Shown: piece after piece, positions 8,169 through 16,236 of the stretch
How positions within the stretch are numbered: the first letter of the stretch is position 1
Layout of the letters: each line of letters begins with the position of its first letter
From: Anaerolineae bacterium
Lineage (GTDB): Bacteria > Chloroflexota > Anaerolineae > Aggregatilineales > Phototrophicaceae
DNA length: 27,994 nucleotides
Direction: 5' to 3'
NCBI GenBank assembly: GCA_028284565.1
Contig: JANQRM010000237.1
Span: 1-27,994 of the forward strand
Notes under the pieces: generated by a model
Told to the model about the DNA's origin: nothing
What the model saw: only the letters and a program-made list of their open reading frames with translations
Databases searched by the model: none
Position numbers and translations under genes: made by a program

Positions 8169-9248
8169 CTAGCTCCACAATACGGAATGCTCAGTGGTTG
8201 GGTTGAAATATTGAGCTTTAGACATATCAAAGCGCAATTTGACCTTATCTCCAGCACGATGCTTGGCTTCTGTTGGCGCAAGGATAAGTATATGCTCATC
8301 ACCCAATTGAATATCCACCAAATCCTCCCGACCCAAAGGTTCAACAACAAAGATTTCTGCGTCAATTTCCCCATCCGCATCAATCGTAATATCTTCAGGG
8401 CGGATACCGAGTGTCACTGAACCGGAATGCGCGCTAACTTTCTCTCGGTGAGTCTCGTTCACTGGTAACTTCATCATAGAATTTTGAACATTCAGCGCAC
8501 CATTGGACTGGGTGAGGTCAACGCTAATAAAATTCATCGGAGGATTGCCCACAAATCCGGCGACAAATTGCGTTTTGGGGCGGTCATACAAGCCTTCGGG
8601 TGTATCAAAGGCTTGCAAATGCCCTCCACTCATCACCGCGATTCGGTCTGCCATTGTCATGGCTTCTACTTGGTCGTGCGTGACATAAATCGAGGTAATC
8701 CCAAGGTCTTTTTGCAGGTGCTTAATCTCGCCACGCATGGTTAAACGTAAGCGCGCGTCCAAATTTGATAAGGGTTCATCGAACAATAGAATATCCGGTT
8801 GTTTTACCAGCGCACGTCCCAACGCCACCCGCTGTTGTTGCCCCCCCGACAGCTGTCCCGGACGACGGTCAAGCAAGTTGCCAATCCCCATGGTATCTGC
8901 AACTTGTTGCACGCGCTCGCGTTGTTCTTGCTTGGGTACTTTTTTTAACTTGAGCGGATACGAAATATTTTCAAAGACGGTCATATGTGGATACAGAGCA
9001 TAACTCTGGAACACCATACCAATATTGCGGTCTTTGGGTGGTACTTGATTCACGACTCGTTCACCAAAAATGATCGTTCCAGCGGTTGGTTTATAGATAC
9101 CTGCCAGCATCAACAAGGTTGTTGTCTTGCCACAACCAGAGGGACCCAGAAACGCCACAAATTCACCATCTTGGATATCGAGACTTAAATCCTCTACGCC
9201 TACCACATTGCCAAATTTTTTCGTCAAATATTCAAGTTGTACCTGCAT
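8169..9248 (-). CDS. ABC transporter ATPase, MalK/UgpC family
   Basis: A 359-residue nucleotide-binding subunit of a carbohydrate/glycerophosphate-type importer. Walker A GPSGCGKTT (35-43), Q-loop VFQSYALYPHMTV (Q81), signature LSGGQQQR (133-140), Walker B LLFDEPLSNLD (154-164) and switch His (H191) are all present. They are followed by a TOBE-type regulatory domain from about 235 to the end (LGIRPEDI). The frame is open 39 codons further upstream, but those residues overlap the permease and resemble no ABC ATPase. The ATG at 9248 shares one base with the permease stop (TAATG) and has AAGGGGAG before it, so it is the start. MalK-family ATPases often serve several importers. This is the only one in the window and could also energise the second transporter (18284-21416), which has none. 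Confidence 0.93.
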   Translation of the reverse strand: MQVQLEYLTKKFGNVVGVEDLSLDIQDGEFVAFLGPSGCGKTTTLLMLAGIYKPTAGTIIFGERVVNQVPPKDRNIGMVFQSYALYPHMTVFENISYPLKLKKVPKQEQRERVQQVADTMGIGNLLDRRPGQLSGGQQQRVALGRALVKQPDILLFDEPLSNLDARLRLTMRGEIKHLQKDLGITSIYVTHDQVEAMTMADRIAVMSGGHLQAFDTPEGLYDRPKTQFVAGFVGNPPMNFISVDLTQSNGALNVQNSMMKLPVNETHREKVSAHSGSVTLGIRPEDITIDADGEIDAEIFVVEPLGREDLVDIQLGDEHILILAPTEAKHRAGDKVKLRFDMSKAQYFNPTTEHSVLWS

Positions 9249-10804
9249 TACGAACTCCCCTTCGTCCCACCTGCATAAATATTCAGCAGATACTCCTGTG
9301 CGAAGACAAAGAAAATAAAAATCGGAATCAATTGGAACAGGCCGACTGTCGCCACCTGATTCCAATCAACGGGTGCGGTTTCAGCCGTCAACTCATTCAA
9401 AAATACAGGCAAGTTATTCACCCCTGATCCAATACTATATGTCGCTGGAATAATATACGCATTCCATCCACCGATGAAAGCGAAAATACCCAGTGCCAAC
9501 AAGCCGGGGCGTATCTGCGGAAGCAAGATTTCCCAATAAGTACGAAAACGCGAAGCCCCATCAATCAAAGCAGAACGTTCCATGTCCCATGGAATATTGT
9601 CAAAGAAGCCCTTCATCAACCATATTCCAAGAGGCAATTCAAATGCCACCATCACAAGTGCAATCCCGCCAATCGTATTAAAGCCAACCAAATCACCAAT
9701 CAGCGGCAAATTACCCAAGTTTAATAGCACAAAGAAGATTGGAATAATGAGAGTCACTGCGGGAAAACCATGCAAAATCAGCGTGAAAGACAAGAAGAAT
9801 TTGCGCCCCGGAAAACTCATGCGAGATAAAGCGTACCCCGCCATCGACGACACCAGTAGTACAATAATGGTCATCAAAATCGCAATTCCAAATGATGCTC
9901 CCAAAATCGGCACGATGTCAAACCTGAAACCCTCGATATTTCCAGAGAATAAAGCTTCCCAGTTTTCAAGTGTTAAGCCACCAATATTATCATTGCCATC
10001 GAGGGGTAATAATCCTTCAGTACGGAAAGAAAATGTTGCAATAATCAACCATAGATACCCCACTAACAAAGGAAGCAAGAGCAAGAACAGCACAATATAA
10101 GGAGCAAAGCGACCCGGCACATACATCACCAACAAGGTGAAGGCAATTGCAATCACGACACCTGGCAATACCATACTGAAGTCCCGCATTGTGGACAAGG
10201 TAACGCGTACTGTCTCCTGCATCTCCTCGCCTTCTCGCAAAAAACGCAGACGTAGTGGATCATCTACTTCTGCTTGTTCAACACGCTGATTTAAGCCCGC
10301 CAAATCGACATCATCTCGACGAATCGCCGTAATAATATCTCCTGTCTGTAAACCAGCCTGTGCCATCACGCCCTCAGGGACAACTGACTCAATTAGAATC
10401 CCTTCATCGACTTGAGATAAGATCGCTTCAAGCGAAGGACGTGGGGCAAACACACCTTGCCCAGTCGCCAGATGACCAAATGTAATTATGGCAAACATCA
10501 ACAAGCTACTTATCACACCGACCAGAATAGCCCTTTGATTGTTTTTCCCCACATGTCGCCGACCCACACTGCTTGTTGCGAGATAGGTAAGATAAGGCAG
10601 GATGACCAACAACAGTCGTCCGAGAATCTCTGTGACGGTTTCTTCAACACTCAAGGATTCAATCACCGGACGAAAAATACTGTGGAAGAGAATTGCTAGA
10701 CCAACTACCATCCCCATCACCATCAGACCCATACGGATTGCCTCAATGAAATCTTGGCGAAGTGTCGGCATAGCTTGAGTCGACAAAGGTTTCGATTTAA
10801 CCAT
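9248..10804 (-). CDS. ABC permease (MalG/UgpE type) with N-terminal PDZ-like module
   Basis: A 518-residue protein, nearly twice the usual 270-300 for this subunit. The C-terminal part (about 235-518) is a normal MalG-type permease with six predicted membrane segments. Its cytoplasmic EAA loop reads MERSALIDGAS...LLPQIRPG (408-435) and contacts the ATPase. The extra N-terminal part has three hydrophobic segments (about 23-43, 62-78, 92-110), a soluble stretch at about 130-205 that reads as a PDZ domain (GILIESVVPEGVMAQAGLQ followed by TGDIITAIRRDDV), and another hydrophobic segment (211-229). If the N-terminus is inside, three crossings put the PDZ-like part outside the cell and leave the permease in its usual orientation. 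The ATG shares a base with the preceding permease stop (TAATG) and the gene ends in TAATG with the ATPase. The PDZ might bind the substrate-binding protein or an exported peptide; that is inference. Confidence 0.88.
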   Translation of the reverse strand: MVKSKPLSTQAMPTLRQDFIEAIRMGLMVMGMVVGLAILFHSIFRPVIESLSVEETVTEILGRLLLVILPYLTYLATSSVGRRHVGKNNQRAILVGVISSLLMFAIITFGHLATGQGVFAPRPSLEAILSQVDEGILIESVVPEGVMAQAGLQTGDIITAIRRDDVDLAGLNQRVEQAEVDDPLRLRFLREGEEMQETVRVTLSTMRDFSMVLPGVVIAIAFTLLVMYVPGRFAPYIVLFLLLLPLLVGYLWLIIATFSFRTEGLLPLDGNDNIGGLTLENWEALFSGNIEGFRFDIVPILGASFGIAILMTIIVLLVSSMAGYALSRMSFPGRKFFLSFTLILHGFPAVTLIIPIFFVLLNLGNLPLIGDLVGFNTIGGIALVMVAFELPLGIWLMKGFFDNIPWDMERSALIDGASRFRTYWEILLPQIRPGLLALGIFAFIGGWNAYIIPATYSIGSGVNNLPVFLNELTAETAPVDWNQVATVGLFQLIPIFIFFVFAQEYLLNIYAGGTKGSS

Positions 10805-11862
10805 TATAGCACCTCTACTTTCGGCTCACCCACCAGATCATTGAAGCGGAAAACGCGCATATAAATCACTGCAAGAACCACGCCAATGACCACTAGCACT
10901 ACAGCAAATGATGAACCATAACCCCATTGTGCATTGCCGAAGTAGTTGGATAATGCCCGATGGAATGCCGTGAGCGACCAGACTTCCGTACGATATAAAC
11001 CAGGACCACCATCCGTTAGTAGGAGAATTTGTTCAAAAGAAGTGAGTAACGATAGCGTTTGATAGGTCACCACAAATAATAGGGGCCAGCGTATCAAGGG
11101 TAAGATAACATAGCGTATCCGTTGCAATTTTGATGAGCCATCTACTAACGAAGCATTCATCAGGTCTTTGGGTATCGACTCAATCGCTGAGGTAAAGATA
11201 ATCATTCCAAACGATACGCCGATGAAACCATTGACCAAAATGACAAACACCCACGGATTTTCTGAGGCATAATTAAAGGTCTGCGCGCCTGCAAGTTCAT
11301 TGAATTGATTGATGATGCCAAAAGGAGCTTCTGCCATCAGTCGCTTCCACATCAGGATATAAACGACCGATGAGGTAATACGGGGCAAAATCCATAGCGC
11401 ACGGAAGAAGAAGCCTGAACGTCGGTCTACATGCGTTGTCAACAGCGAGACAATCAACGCCAAGCCCACATTGAATAATGCAAGGGTCACCAATACATAA
11501 AAAATTGTGTTAAAGAATATTTTTCGCACAAATTGATCATTAAACAGTGTTTCAAAATTCTTTAGCCCAACAAATTCCATGTTGGCAAAATTCGAGGTGA
11601 AATTGGCAGTAGCAAGATTCGTCATGCTCAAAAACACCACAATCAAAACGGGAATAAGATAGAACATAAACACAAGAATCCCAGCCGGAGCCAAAAATCC
11701 ATACGCGGTTAGTCTTGCTCGAAGTGCGCGGTATCGACTGCGTTTTTCCTTATCCAATGGATGTTGTATATCTGGTGGGGTCATAGATGTGCGACTTTCA
11801 AAATATTTTCCGAAATACTGGATTAGAAGAGATGGTAAAAACCGCAAGGACATAGCGATCAT
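10804..11862 (-). CDS. ABC permease, MalF/UgpA type
   Basis: A 352-residue inner-membrane subunit that pairs with the PDZ-bearing permease. It has a cytoplasmic N-terminus rich in Arg/Lys (about 35-52), a first membrane segment at about 53-80, further segments at 115-142, 152-172, 205-226, 262-284 and 318-337, and the EAA loop PKDLMNASLVDGSSKL...ILPLI (231-257). The family motif LLTDGGPG (281-288) is also seen. The ATG at 11862 has AAGGG 6 nt upstream; a second in-frame ATG at 11853 and one at 11784 are alternatives. It follows the binding-protein gene after 41 nt and overlaps the next permease by one base (TAATG). Family assignment is secure; the substrate comes from context only. Confidence 0.92.
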   Translation of the reverse strand: MIAMSLRFLPSLLIQYFGKYFESRTSMTPPDIQHPLDKEKRSRYRALRARLTAYGFLAPAGILVFMFYLIPVLIVVFLSMTNLATANFTSNFANMEFVGLKNFETLFNDQFVRKIFFNTIFYVLVTLALFNVGLALIVSLLTTHVDRRSGFFFRALWILPRITSSVVYILMWKRLMAEAPFGIINQFNELAGAQTFNYASENPWVFVILVNGFIGVSFGMIIFTSAIESIPKDLMNASLVDGSSKLQRIRYVILPLIRWPLLFVVTYQTLSLLTSFEQILLLTDGGPGLYRTEVWSLTAFHRALSNYFGNAQWGYGSSFAVVLVVIGVVLAVIYMRVFRFNDLVGEPKVEVL

Positions 11863-11903
11863 GCCATGCCCTTACGATACCTCAATTATTGGCAACTCAA
11901 TGA

Positions 11904-13247
11904 CTAACGAACCGTTATACCATCTCCGAGTTCATTTTCCATTTGAGCAATGGCGATATCTGCTGCGCCTTCTGCATCAGCTTCTCCTGTTTCCACAGCT
12001 TGGATACCGAGGAAATAGGCATTTGACCACGCGTTCCAACCGGGGTGATTGGGCAGAGCAGTTGTATGGTCAAGCATGTAGTGTGCGCCACTGAGCAAAT
12101 CATTATTTTGATAGGCTTCCGATTCAACTTGAGCATTCAAGATACCAAGGTGGAAGCTATCAATTGCATGGCGGTTATTGGCTTCCGGCGTTGTAATGGC
12201 AGCAATGAGTGCCATCGCAACATCAGGACGTTCCGCATCTTTACTAATCATATAAGACAGCGGATGGGTCAAGGTAATAGCGTCACCCGTTCCCATCGCG
12301 GGGATCAGTGACAAACCAATATTTTCAGCGAGATACTCATCACCGCCTTGATCAGCGACATAATTGAGTGCCCAATTTGGCCAGTTCCATGTCCCACCAG
12401 CCGCGAAAAGAACAATATCAGCTTGGGCAACACTTGGATGCCAAACTTCGTTCCAGTCAACACCAATGATGTCGGAACGCAAAATGCCATCAGCGGCAGC
12501 TCCACCAAGTAATTCATAAGCGGCAACCAGTGCGTCACGGTCAACCACTAAATTACCATCCATATCTAAAACTTCCCCACCCATACCATAGTAGTAGTAT
12601 AGGAAATCTGGTCCATTGCTGGGACGATGCCAGAAGCCGTTACCTTCATCGACAATACCTTCGTCAATTGCTTCTTGTGCCGTTGCTAACATATCTGCAA
12701 AGGTGTATTCGCCATCACGGATACGATCAGCGAGTGAGTCAATGTCTTCTTCACTCCAGCCAAGGTCACGGAGGAGTAGTTTACTAAAGAAAATCGGGCG
12801 AGCTTCAGCATCTTGTGGCACACCATAAGTCACACCACCCAACCATTGGGATTCCCACAGGCTTGGAACAACATCTTCAAATTCAGGATGCTCTGCAATG
12901 AGATCATCCAAGGGGATAAGGAATCCAGCGGGAGCCCACGCACCAATATCTTCGTGACCCGATAGGATAATGTCTGGTGCTTCGCCGGCTTCCGCAGCAA
13001 GCACGAATTCATTTTTATAATCACCCCAACCTGCATTGTCTTGAATCAGCGTGAGTTCAATATCAATTCCAAGATCAGCTTCAACTTGCTCTTCAACTTC
13101 GGCGAAGTTATTGCAACGCCAATCTTCTTCCGGTGGGCTGGATTTACAACGAATGGTAATGGGGACAGTTTCTTGTGCAAGAGAAACCCCAAACATCATC
13201 GTAGCGAAAATTGTGAGGATGGTAAGAGAAAATAAACGACGTTTCAT
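11904..13247 (-). CDS. Extracellular solute-binding protein, family 1 (UgpB/MalE type)
   Basis: A 447-residue exported binding protein. The signal peptide has a KRR start, a hydrophobic 5-21 core and SLAQ-ET cleavage without a lipobox Cys, so it is not a lipoprotein. The mature part has the usual two-lobe family-1 signatures: GEAPDIILSG, DLIAEHPEFEDVVPSLW and, near residue 280, FAAGGTWNWPNW, whose aromatic residues are typical of a ligand pocket. Two Cys (C34, C45) close to the mature N-terminus could form a disulphide. AAGGA lies 8 nt before the ATG. It is the first gene of the operon binding protein-permease-permease-ATPase-GDPD. By gene order the ligand could be glycerol-3-phosphate or glycerophosphodiesters, but the protein itself shows nothing specific for phosphate that I can point to, and a sugar is equally possible. 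Confidence 0.9.
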   Translation of the reverse strand: MKRRLFSLTILTIFATMMFGVSLAQETVPITIRCKSSPPEEDWRCNNFAEVEEQVEADLGIDIELTLIQDNAGWGDYKNEFVLAAEAGEAPDIILSGHEDIGAWAPAGFLIPLDDLIAEHPEFEDVVPSLWESQWLGGVTYGVPQDAEARPIFFSKLLLRDLGWSEEDIDSLADRIRDGEYTFADMLATAQEAIDEGIVDEGNGFWHRPSNGPDFLYYYYGMGGEVLDMDGNLVVDRDALVAAYELLGGAAADGILRSDIIGVDWNEVWHPSVAQADIVLFAAGGTWNWPNWALNYVADQGGDEYLAENIGLSLIPAMGTGDAITLTHPLSYMISKDAERPDVAMALIAAITTPEANNRHAIDSFHLGILNAQVESEAYQNNDLLSGAHYMLDHTTALPNHPGWNAWSNAYFLGIQAVETGEADAEGAADIAIAQMENELGDGITVR

Positions 13248-13365
13248 TGATCTATCCTTATCGCTATATTTGGTAAGAATGTAATTTGAACAAAATCAAG
13301 CGGGCAAATACTATACCTTTCTACTCCAGCCCCAACTTTTCGACTGTTCTGCGTAGAGAAAAGTC

Positions 13366-13380
13366 TTAAAATAATTTTAA
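13366..13380. promoter_or_regulatory. AT-rich dyad over the -10 box (possible operator)
   Basis: A perfect inverted repeat TTAAAAT-A-ATTTTAA covers the -10 element of the binding-protein promoter and the bases just downstream. A repressor bound here would block transcription. It is low in complexity, so chance is possible. No cognate regulator is apparent next to it. Confidence 0.4.
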
Positions 13381-13401
13381 CATTTGCCTCTAGATTGTCA
13401 A
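13374..13401 (-). promoter_or_regulatory. Sigma-70-type promoter of the ugp-ordered operon
   Basis: On the minus strand a consensus TTGACA (13401-13396) and TAAAAT (13379-13374) are 16 nt apart and precede the binding-protein ATG by about 127 nt. The match is close to consensus and correctly oriented. The long leader leaves room for control. Confidence 0.65.
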
Positions 13402-13497
13402 ACTACACAAGCGATTTTTCCGTGCCCAGTTTAAGATTGTGATGATGGGAGTTTAAATCATGGTTAAGTATCGTAACCGTGTGTTACAGTCTTCCCA

Positions 13498-13504
13498 AAA
13501 GGAG
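13498..13504 (+). promoter_or_regulatory. Ribosome binding site fixing the propeller-protein start
   Basis: AAAGGAG lies 6 nt before the GTG at 13511, ideal spacing, whereas the upstream ATG at 13460 has only a poor match before it. The GTG start also places the signal peptide at the very N-terminus. Confidence 0.75.
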
Positions 13505-13510
13505 AAAACT

Positions 13511-14638
13511 GTGTACCGTCGTCTATTCATTTTATGCTTATTGTTTACTTTGATATTTCCTGTTACGGCTCAGGACGCGACTGTCACTCGTATCGCAACC
13601 AATCTACAAAACCCGCGTGGCGTTGCTGTCATGCCTGATGGTCGCTTAATCCTCGTAGAAGCTGGCACAGGCTTTGAGTCGATTGACCCATTAGACGATT
13701 CGGGTAAACTCAGTATCTTAGAAGACGTGAATGGCGATGGTGATTTTATGGATGAAGGCGAAATCACGCGCATCTTCTCTCACCTCCCCTCTTATAACGC
13801 TCTCACCACCTATGGCACACAACGCGATGAAGTTGGCGGGGCTGGCGATGTCGTCCTCTTGGACGACGGGCGTATTTTCTTCACCTATGACGATCCCTTT
13901 GAATTGGAGGCGGTTGTTGAAGTCAGTCCACAAGGACGCAATGTCGGGAACTTGATTGTCCGTGATGCCACCATGAATGCACTAGTGTATGATGCGAAAT
14001 TAGACTACTTCTATATCCTAGAAAGTGGTTGGAATCGGCTCATCCTTGTTAATGCCGATAGAGAAGTCTTTACTGTTGCGGAGTTTCCATCTTTAGCGAA
14101 TGATCAGCAACCCGTGCCTGCAGGTCTCGCACTAGACTCCACCACCGGCGATTTACTCGTCGCTCTCTTCTCTGGACAAGTCAATAATTATTATGACAAC
14201 ATCCTCTCCTTCATGCCGGGCGATGCCAAAGTGGTGCGTGTGAATCCACTTACTGGACACATCACGGATGAAATCATTGGCTTGACCACAGCCGTCGATG
14301 TTGCAATTGATGAGTTGGGCAATATCTTCGTCGTCGAAATGACCACCACATGGGCATCGGCATTAGTCCCACGCCAATTTGACCTACATGATCCAGACTC
14401 GCCGCCTGATGCTGGAGGGTATGTGCGCTTCACCGGACGAGTTACGATGTATCCAGCCGATACCAGCGCACCCATCATCCTCGCAGACCAATTGGATACG
14501 CCTACGAACATCACCTATCACGACCATGCGCTCTATGTCTCCACAGGACAAGGCACACCCGGACGCAACATCATCGGACCTACTGGAATCACCCAAATCG
14601 TCGGTGAAATAGTCAAAATTACAAATTACCTGCCCTAA
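13511..14638 (+). CDS. Secreted ScyD/ScyE-like beta-propeller protein
   Basis: A 375-residue exported protein beginning at GTG 13511. The frame is open back to ATG 13460, but that adds 17 residues before the signal peptide and lacks a good Shine-Dalgarno. Signal peptide: YRRLFILCLLFTLIFPVTAQ-DA. The mature protein has repeated propeller-blade signatures of the NHL/SMP-30 kind: NLQNPRGVAVMPDGRLILVE, GGAGDVVLLDDGRIFFTYDD, PAGLALDSTTGDLLVAL, AVDVAIDELGNIFVVEM, TNITYHDHALYVS. The opening and closing phrases resemble the ScyD/ScyE family, named from cyanobacterial scytonemin clusters but widespread as proteins of unknown activity. A DVNGDGDFMDEGE loop looks like a calcium site. The gene is followed after 12 nt by the sulfatase, so the two are likely cotranscribed. 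No enzymatic residues can be assigned. Confidence 0.75.
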   Translation: MYRRLFILCLLFTLIFPVTAQDATVTRIATNLQNPRGVAVMPDGRLILVEAGTGFESIDPLDDSGKLSILEDVNGDGDFMDEGEITRIFSHLPSYNALTTYGTQRDEVGGAGDVVLLDDGRIFFTYDDPFELEAVVEVSPQGRNVGNLIVRDATMNALVYDAKLDYFYILESGWNRLILVNADREVFTVAEFPSLANDQQPVPAGLALDSTTGDLLVALFSGQVNNYYDNILSFMPGDAKVVRVNPLTGHITDEIIGLTTAVDVAIDELGNIFVVEMTTTWASALVPRQFDLHDPDSPPDAGGYVRFTGRVTMYPADTSAPIILADQLDTPTNITYHDHALYVSTGQGTPGRNIIGPTGITQIVGEIVKITNYLP

Positions 14639-14650
14639 AACTGGAGCTAA

Positions 14651-16138
14651 ATGATGAAAGCCATCCTTGTTCTATTCGACTCGCTGAATCGTCGGATGCT
14701 CCCACCTTACGGTTGTGATTGGGTTCATGCGCCCAACTTCCAACGTCTAGCCGAACAATGTGTGACCTTTGACAATTGCTACGTTGGCAGTATGCCTTGT
14801 ATGCCCGCCCGTCGCGAACTCCACACTGGACGTTACAACTTTTTGCATCGCAGTTGGGGACCCCTTGAACCATTTGACGATTCCATGCCTCAAATCCTCA
14901 AAGACCACGGCGTTTATACGCACCTCATCACCGATCACCCTCATTATTTTGCCGATGGTGGCGCGACTTATCATACTCGTTACAGCAGTTGGGAATTTAA
15001 TCGCGGACAAGAAGGCGACCCATGGAAAGCCCACATCAACCCAGCCTTCGCCATCCCCTCAACAACACGCCGAAAAGAAGCGAACCAGCCCGACAATATG
15101 TGGCAACAGGAGTATATCAACCGCCATTATATGCCCACACCTAATGACCAACCCCAAGCCTACACTTTCCGAAAAAGTATCGAATTCATCAAACAAAATC
15201 ATGAGGCTGATGATTGGTTCTTGCAAATAGAAACCTTCGACCCCCACGAACCATATTTCGTGCATCAGCAATATAAAGACCTCTATCCCTATGACTCACA
15301 GCAATTCCAACAAGATTGGCCCACCTATGGACCTGTTACGGAGCCGCCAAAACTCGTCCAACATCTGCGATATGAATATGCTTCACTCCTCAGTATGTGC
15401 GATGACCAACTCGGCAGGCTATTAGACACAATGGATAAGTATCAACTTTGGGATGACACCCTTCTCATTGTTGGTACAGACCACGGCTTCTTGTTGGGTG
15501 AGCATGATTCATGGGGCAAGAATATTCATCCTTGGTATAACGAAAACGCCCACACGCCCCTCTTCATCTGGGACCCGCGCGCCAAGATACAAAAGGAACG
15601 TCGTCACAGTCTCGTACAACTAATAGATTTTCCAGCGACATTACTTGAATTTTTTGGTGTGGATAGACCATCAGATATGCAAGGTGTTCCATTAAAAGAC
15701 ACTATTGTCAGCGATTCGCCTGTACATGAAGCGGGCTTATTCGGCTCATTTGGCGGGCATGTTAATGTGACCGATGGTAACTATGTTTATATGCGCGCAC
15801 CCATCGACCCCCACAATCAGACCCTATACGAATACACGCTGATGCCAACCCACATTCGTTCCCATTTCTCAATAGATGAACTGCATACTGCTGAGCAAGT
15901 CAAACCTTTTGACTTTACGAAAGGATGTCGCCCCCTTCGAATCGAAGGTAAACCATGGGCAATTCCAAATCCCTGTGACAATCTCTTATTTGATGTCATA
16001 GCCGACCCGCTTCAACAACTCCCGCTAGATGCACCCAATATCGAGCAATTGATGACCGAATATCTCGTTCACCTCATGCAAGCCAATGATGCACCAGACG
16101 AACAATACACTCGCGTAAACCTACCAATATCAAGATGA
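14651..16138 (+). CDS. Sulfatase family hydrolase (Cys-type)
   Basis: A 495-residue alkaline-phosphatase-fold hydrolase of the sulfatase family. It carries the formylglycine signature CMPAR followed by RELHTGR (C50, P52, R54), so C50 would be converted to formylglycine by a maturase that is not in this window. Metal and active-site residues are seen in ILVLFDSLN (D10) and VGTDHGFLLGEHDSWGK (D277, H278, K290). There is no signal peptide, so it probably acts in the cytoplasm on an imported sulfate or related ester. A phosphonate or phosphodiester substrate is also possible in this superfamily. Two adjacent ATGs exist; GGAG is 4 nt from the first and 7 nt from the second (14654), so the start may be one codon later. 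It follows the propeller gene and converges with the second ABC/dehydrogenase operon. No terminator is evident in the 98-nt gap. Confidence 0.88.
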   Translation: MMKAILVLFDSLNRRMLPPYGCDWVHAPNFQRLAEQCVTFDNCYVGSMPCMPARRELHTGRYNFLHRSWGPLEPFDDSMPQILKDHGVYTHLITDHPHYFADGGATYHTRYSSWEFNRGQEGDPWKAHINPAFAIPSTTRRKEANQPDNMWQQEYINRHYMPTPNDQPQAYTFRKSIEFIKQNHEADDWFLQIETFDPHEPYFVHQQYKDLYPYDSQQFQQDWPTYGPVTEPPKLVQHLRYEYASLLSMCDDQLGRLLDTMDKYQLWDDTLLIVGTDHGFLLGEHDSWGKNIHPWYNENAHTPLFIWDPRAKIQKERRHSLVQLIDFPATLLEFFGVDRPSDMQGVPLKDTIVSDSPVHEAGLFGSFGGHVNVTDGNYVYMRAPIDPHNQTLYEYTLMPTHIRSHFSIDELHTAEQVKPFDFTKGCRPLRIEGKPWAIPNPCDNLLFDVIADPLQQLPLDAPNIEQLMTEYLVHLMQANDAPDEQYTRVNLPISR

Positions 16139-16236
16139 TGAAAGGTCGAGTGTCCAACTTATCAGACATGCCTTTTGCAATACAATAAGCAGAAATTACT
16201 AATGACGTGGCAGTAGCATGACTGTTGGCGAGCAGA

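Noticed and set aside
9249..9365. N-terminal extension of the ABC ATPase by 39 codons
   Set aside because: The extension lies inside the permease gene in another frame and resembles no ABC ATPase. The ATG at 9248 has a good Shine-Dalgarno and a TAATG overlap.
9582..10100. 172-codon plus-strand frame inside the PDZ-bearing permease
   Set aside because: Antisense to a membrane-protein gene; the composition is that of reverse-complemented hydrophobic codons, with no motif.
14769..15230. 153-codon plus-strand frame overlapping the sulfatase in another frame
   Set aside because: Lies wholly within the sulfatase, whose frame contains all the family motifs.
16139..16236. Search for a bidirectional terminator between the converging sulfatase and dehydrogenase genes
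   Set aside because: Only 4-bp stems without T-runs were seen; nothing supportable.
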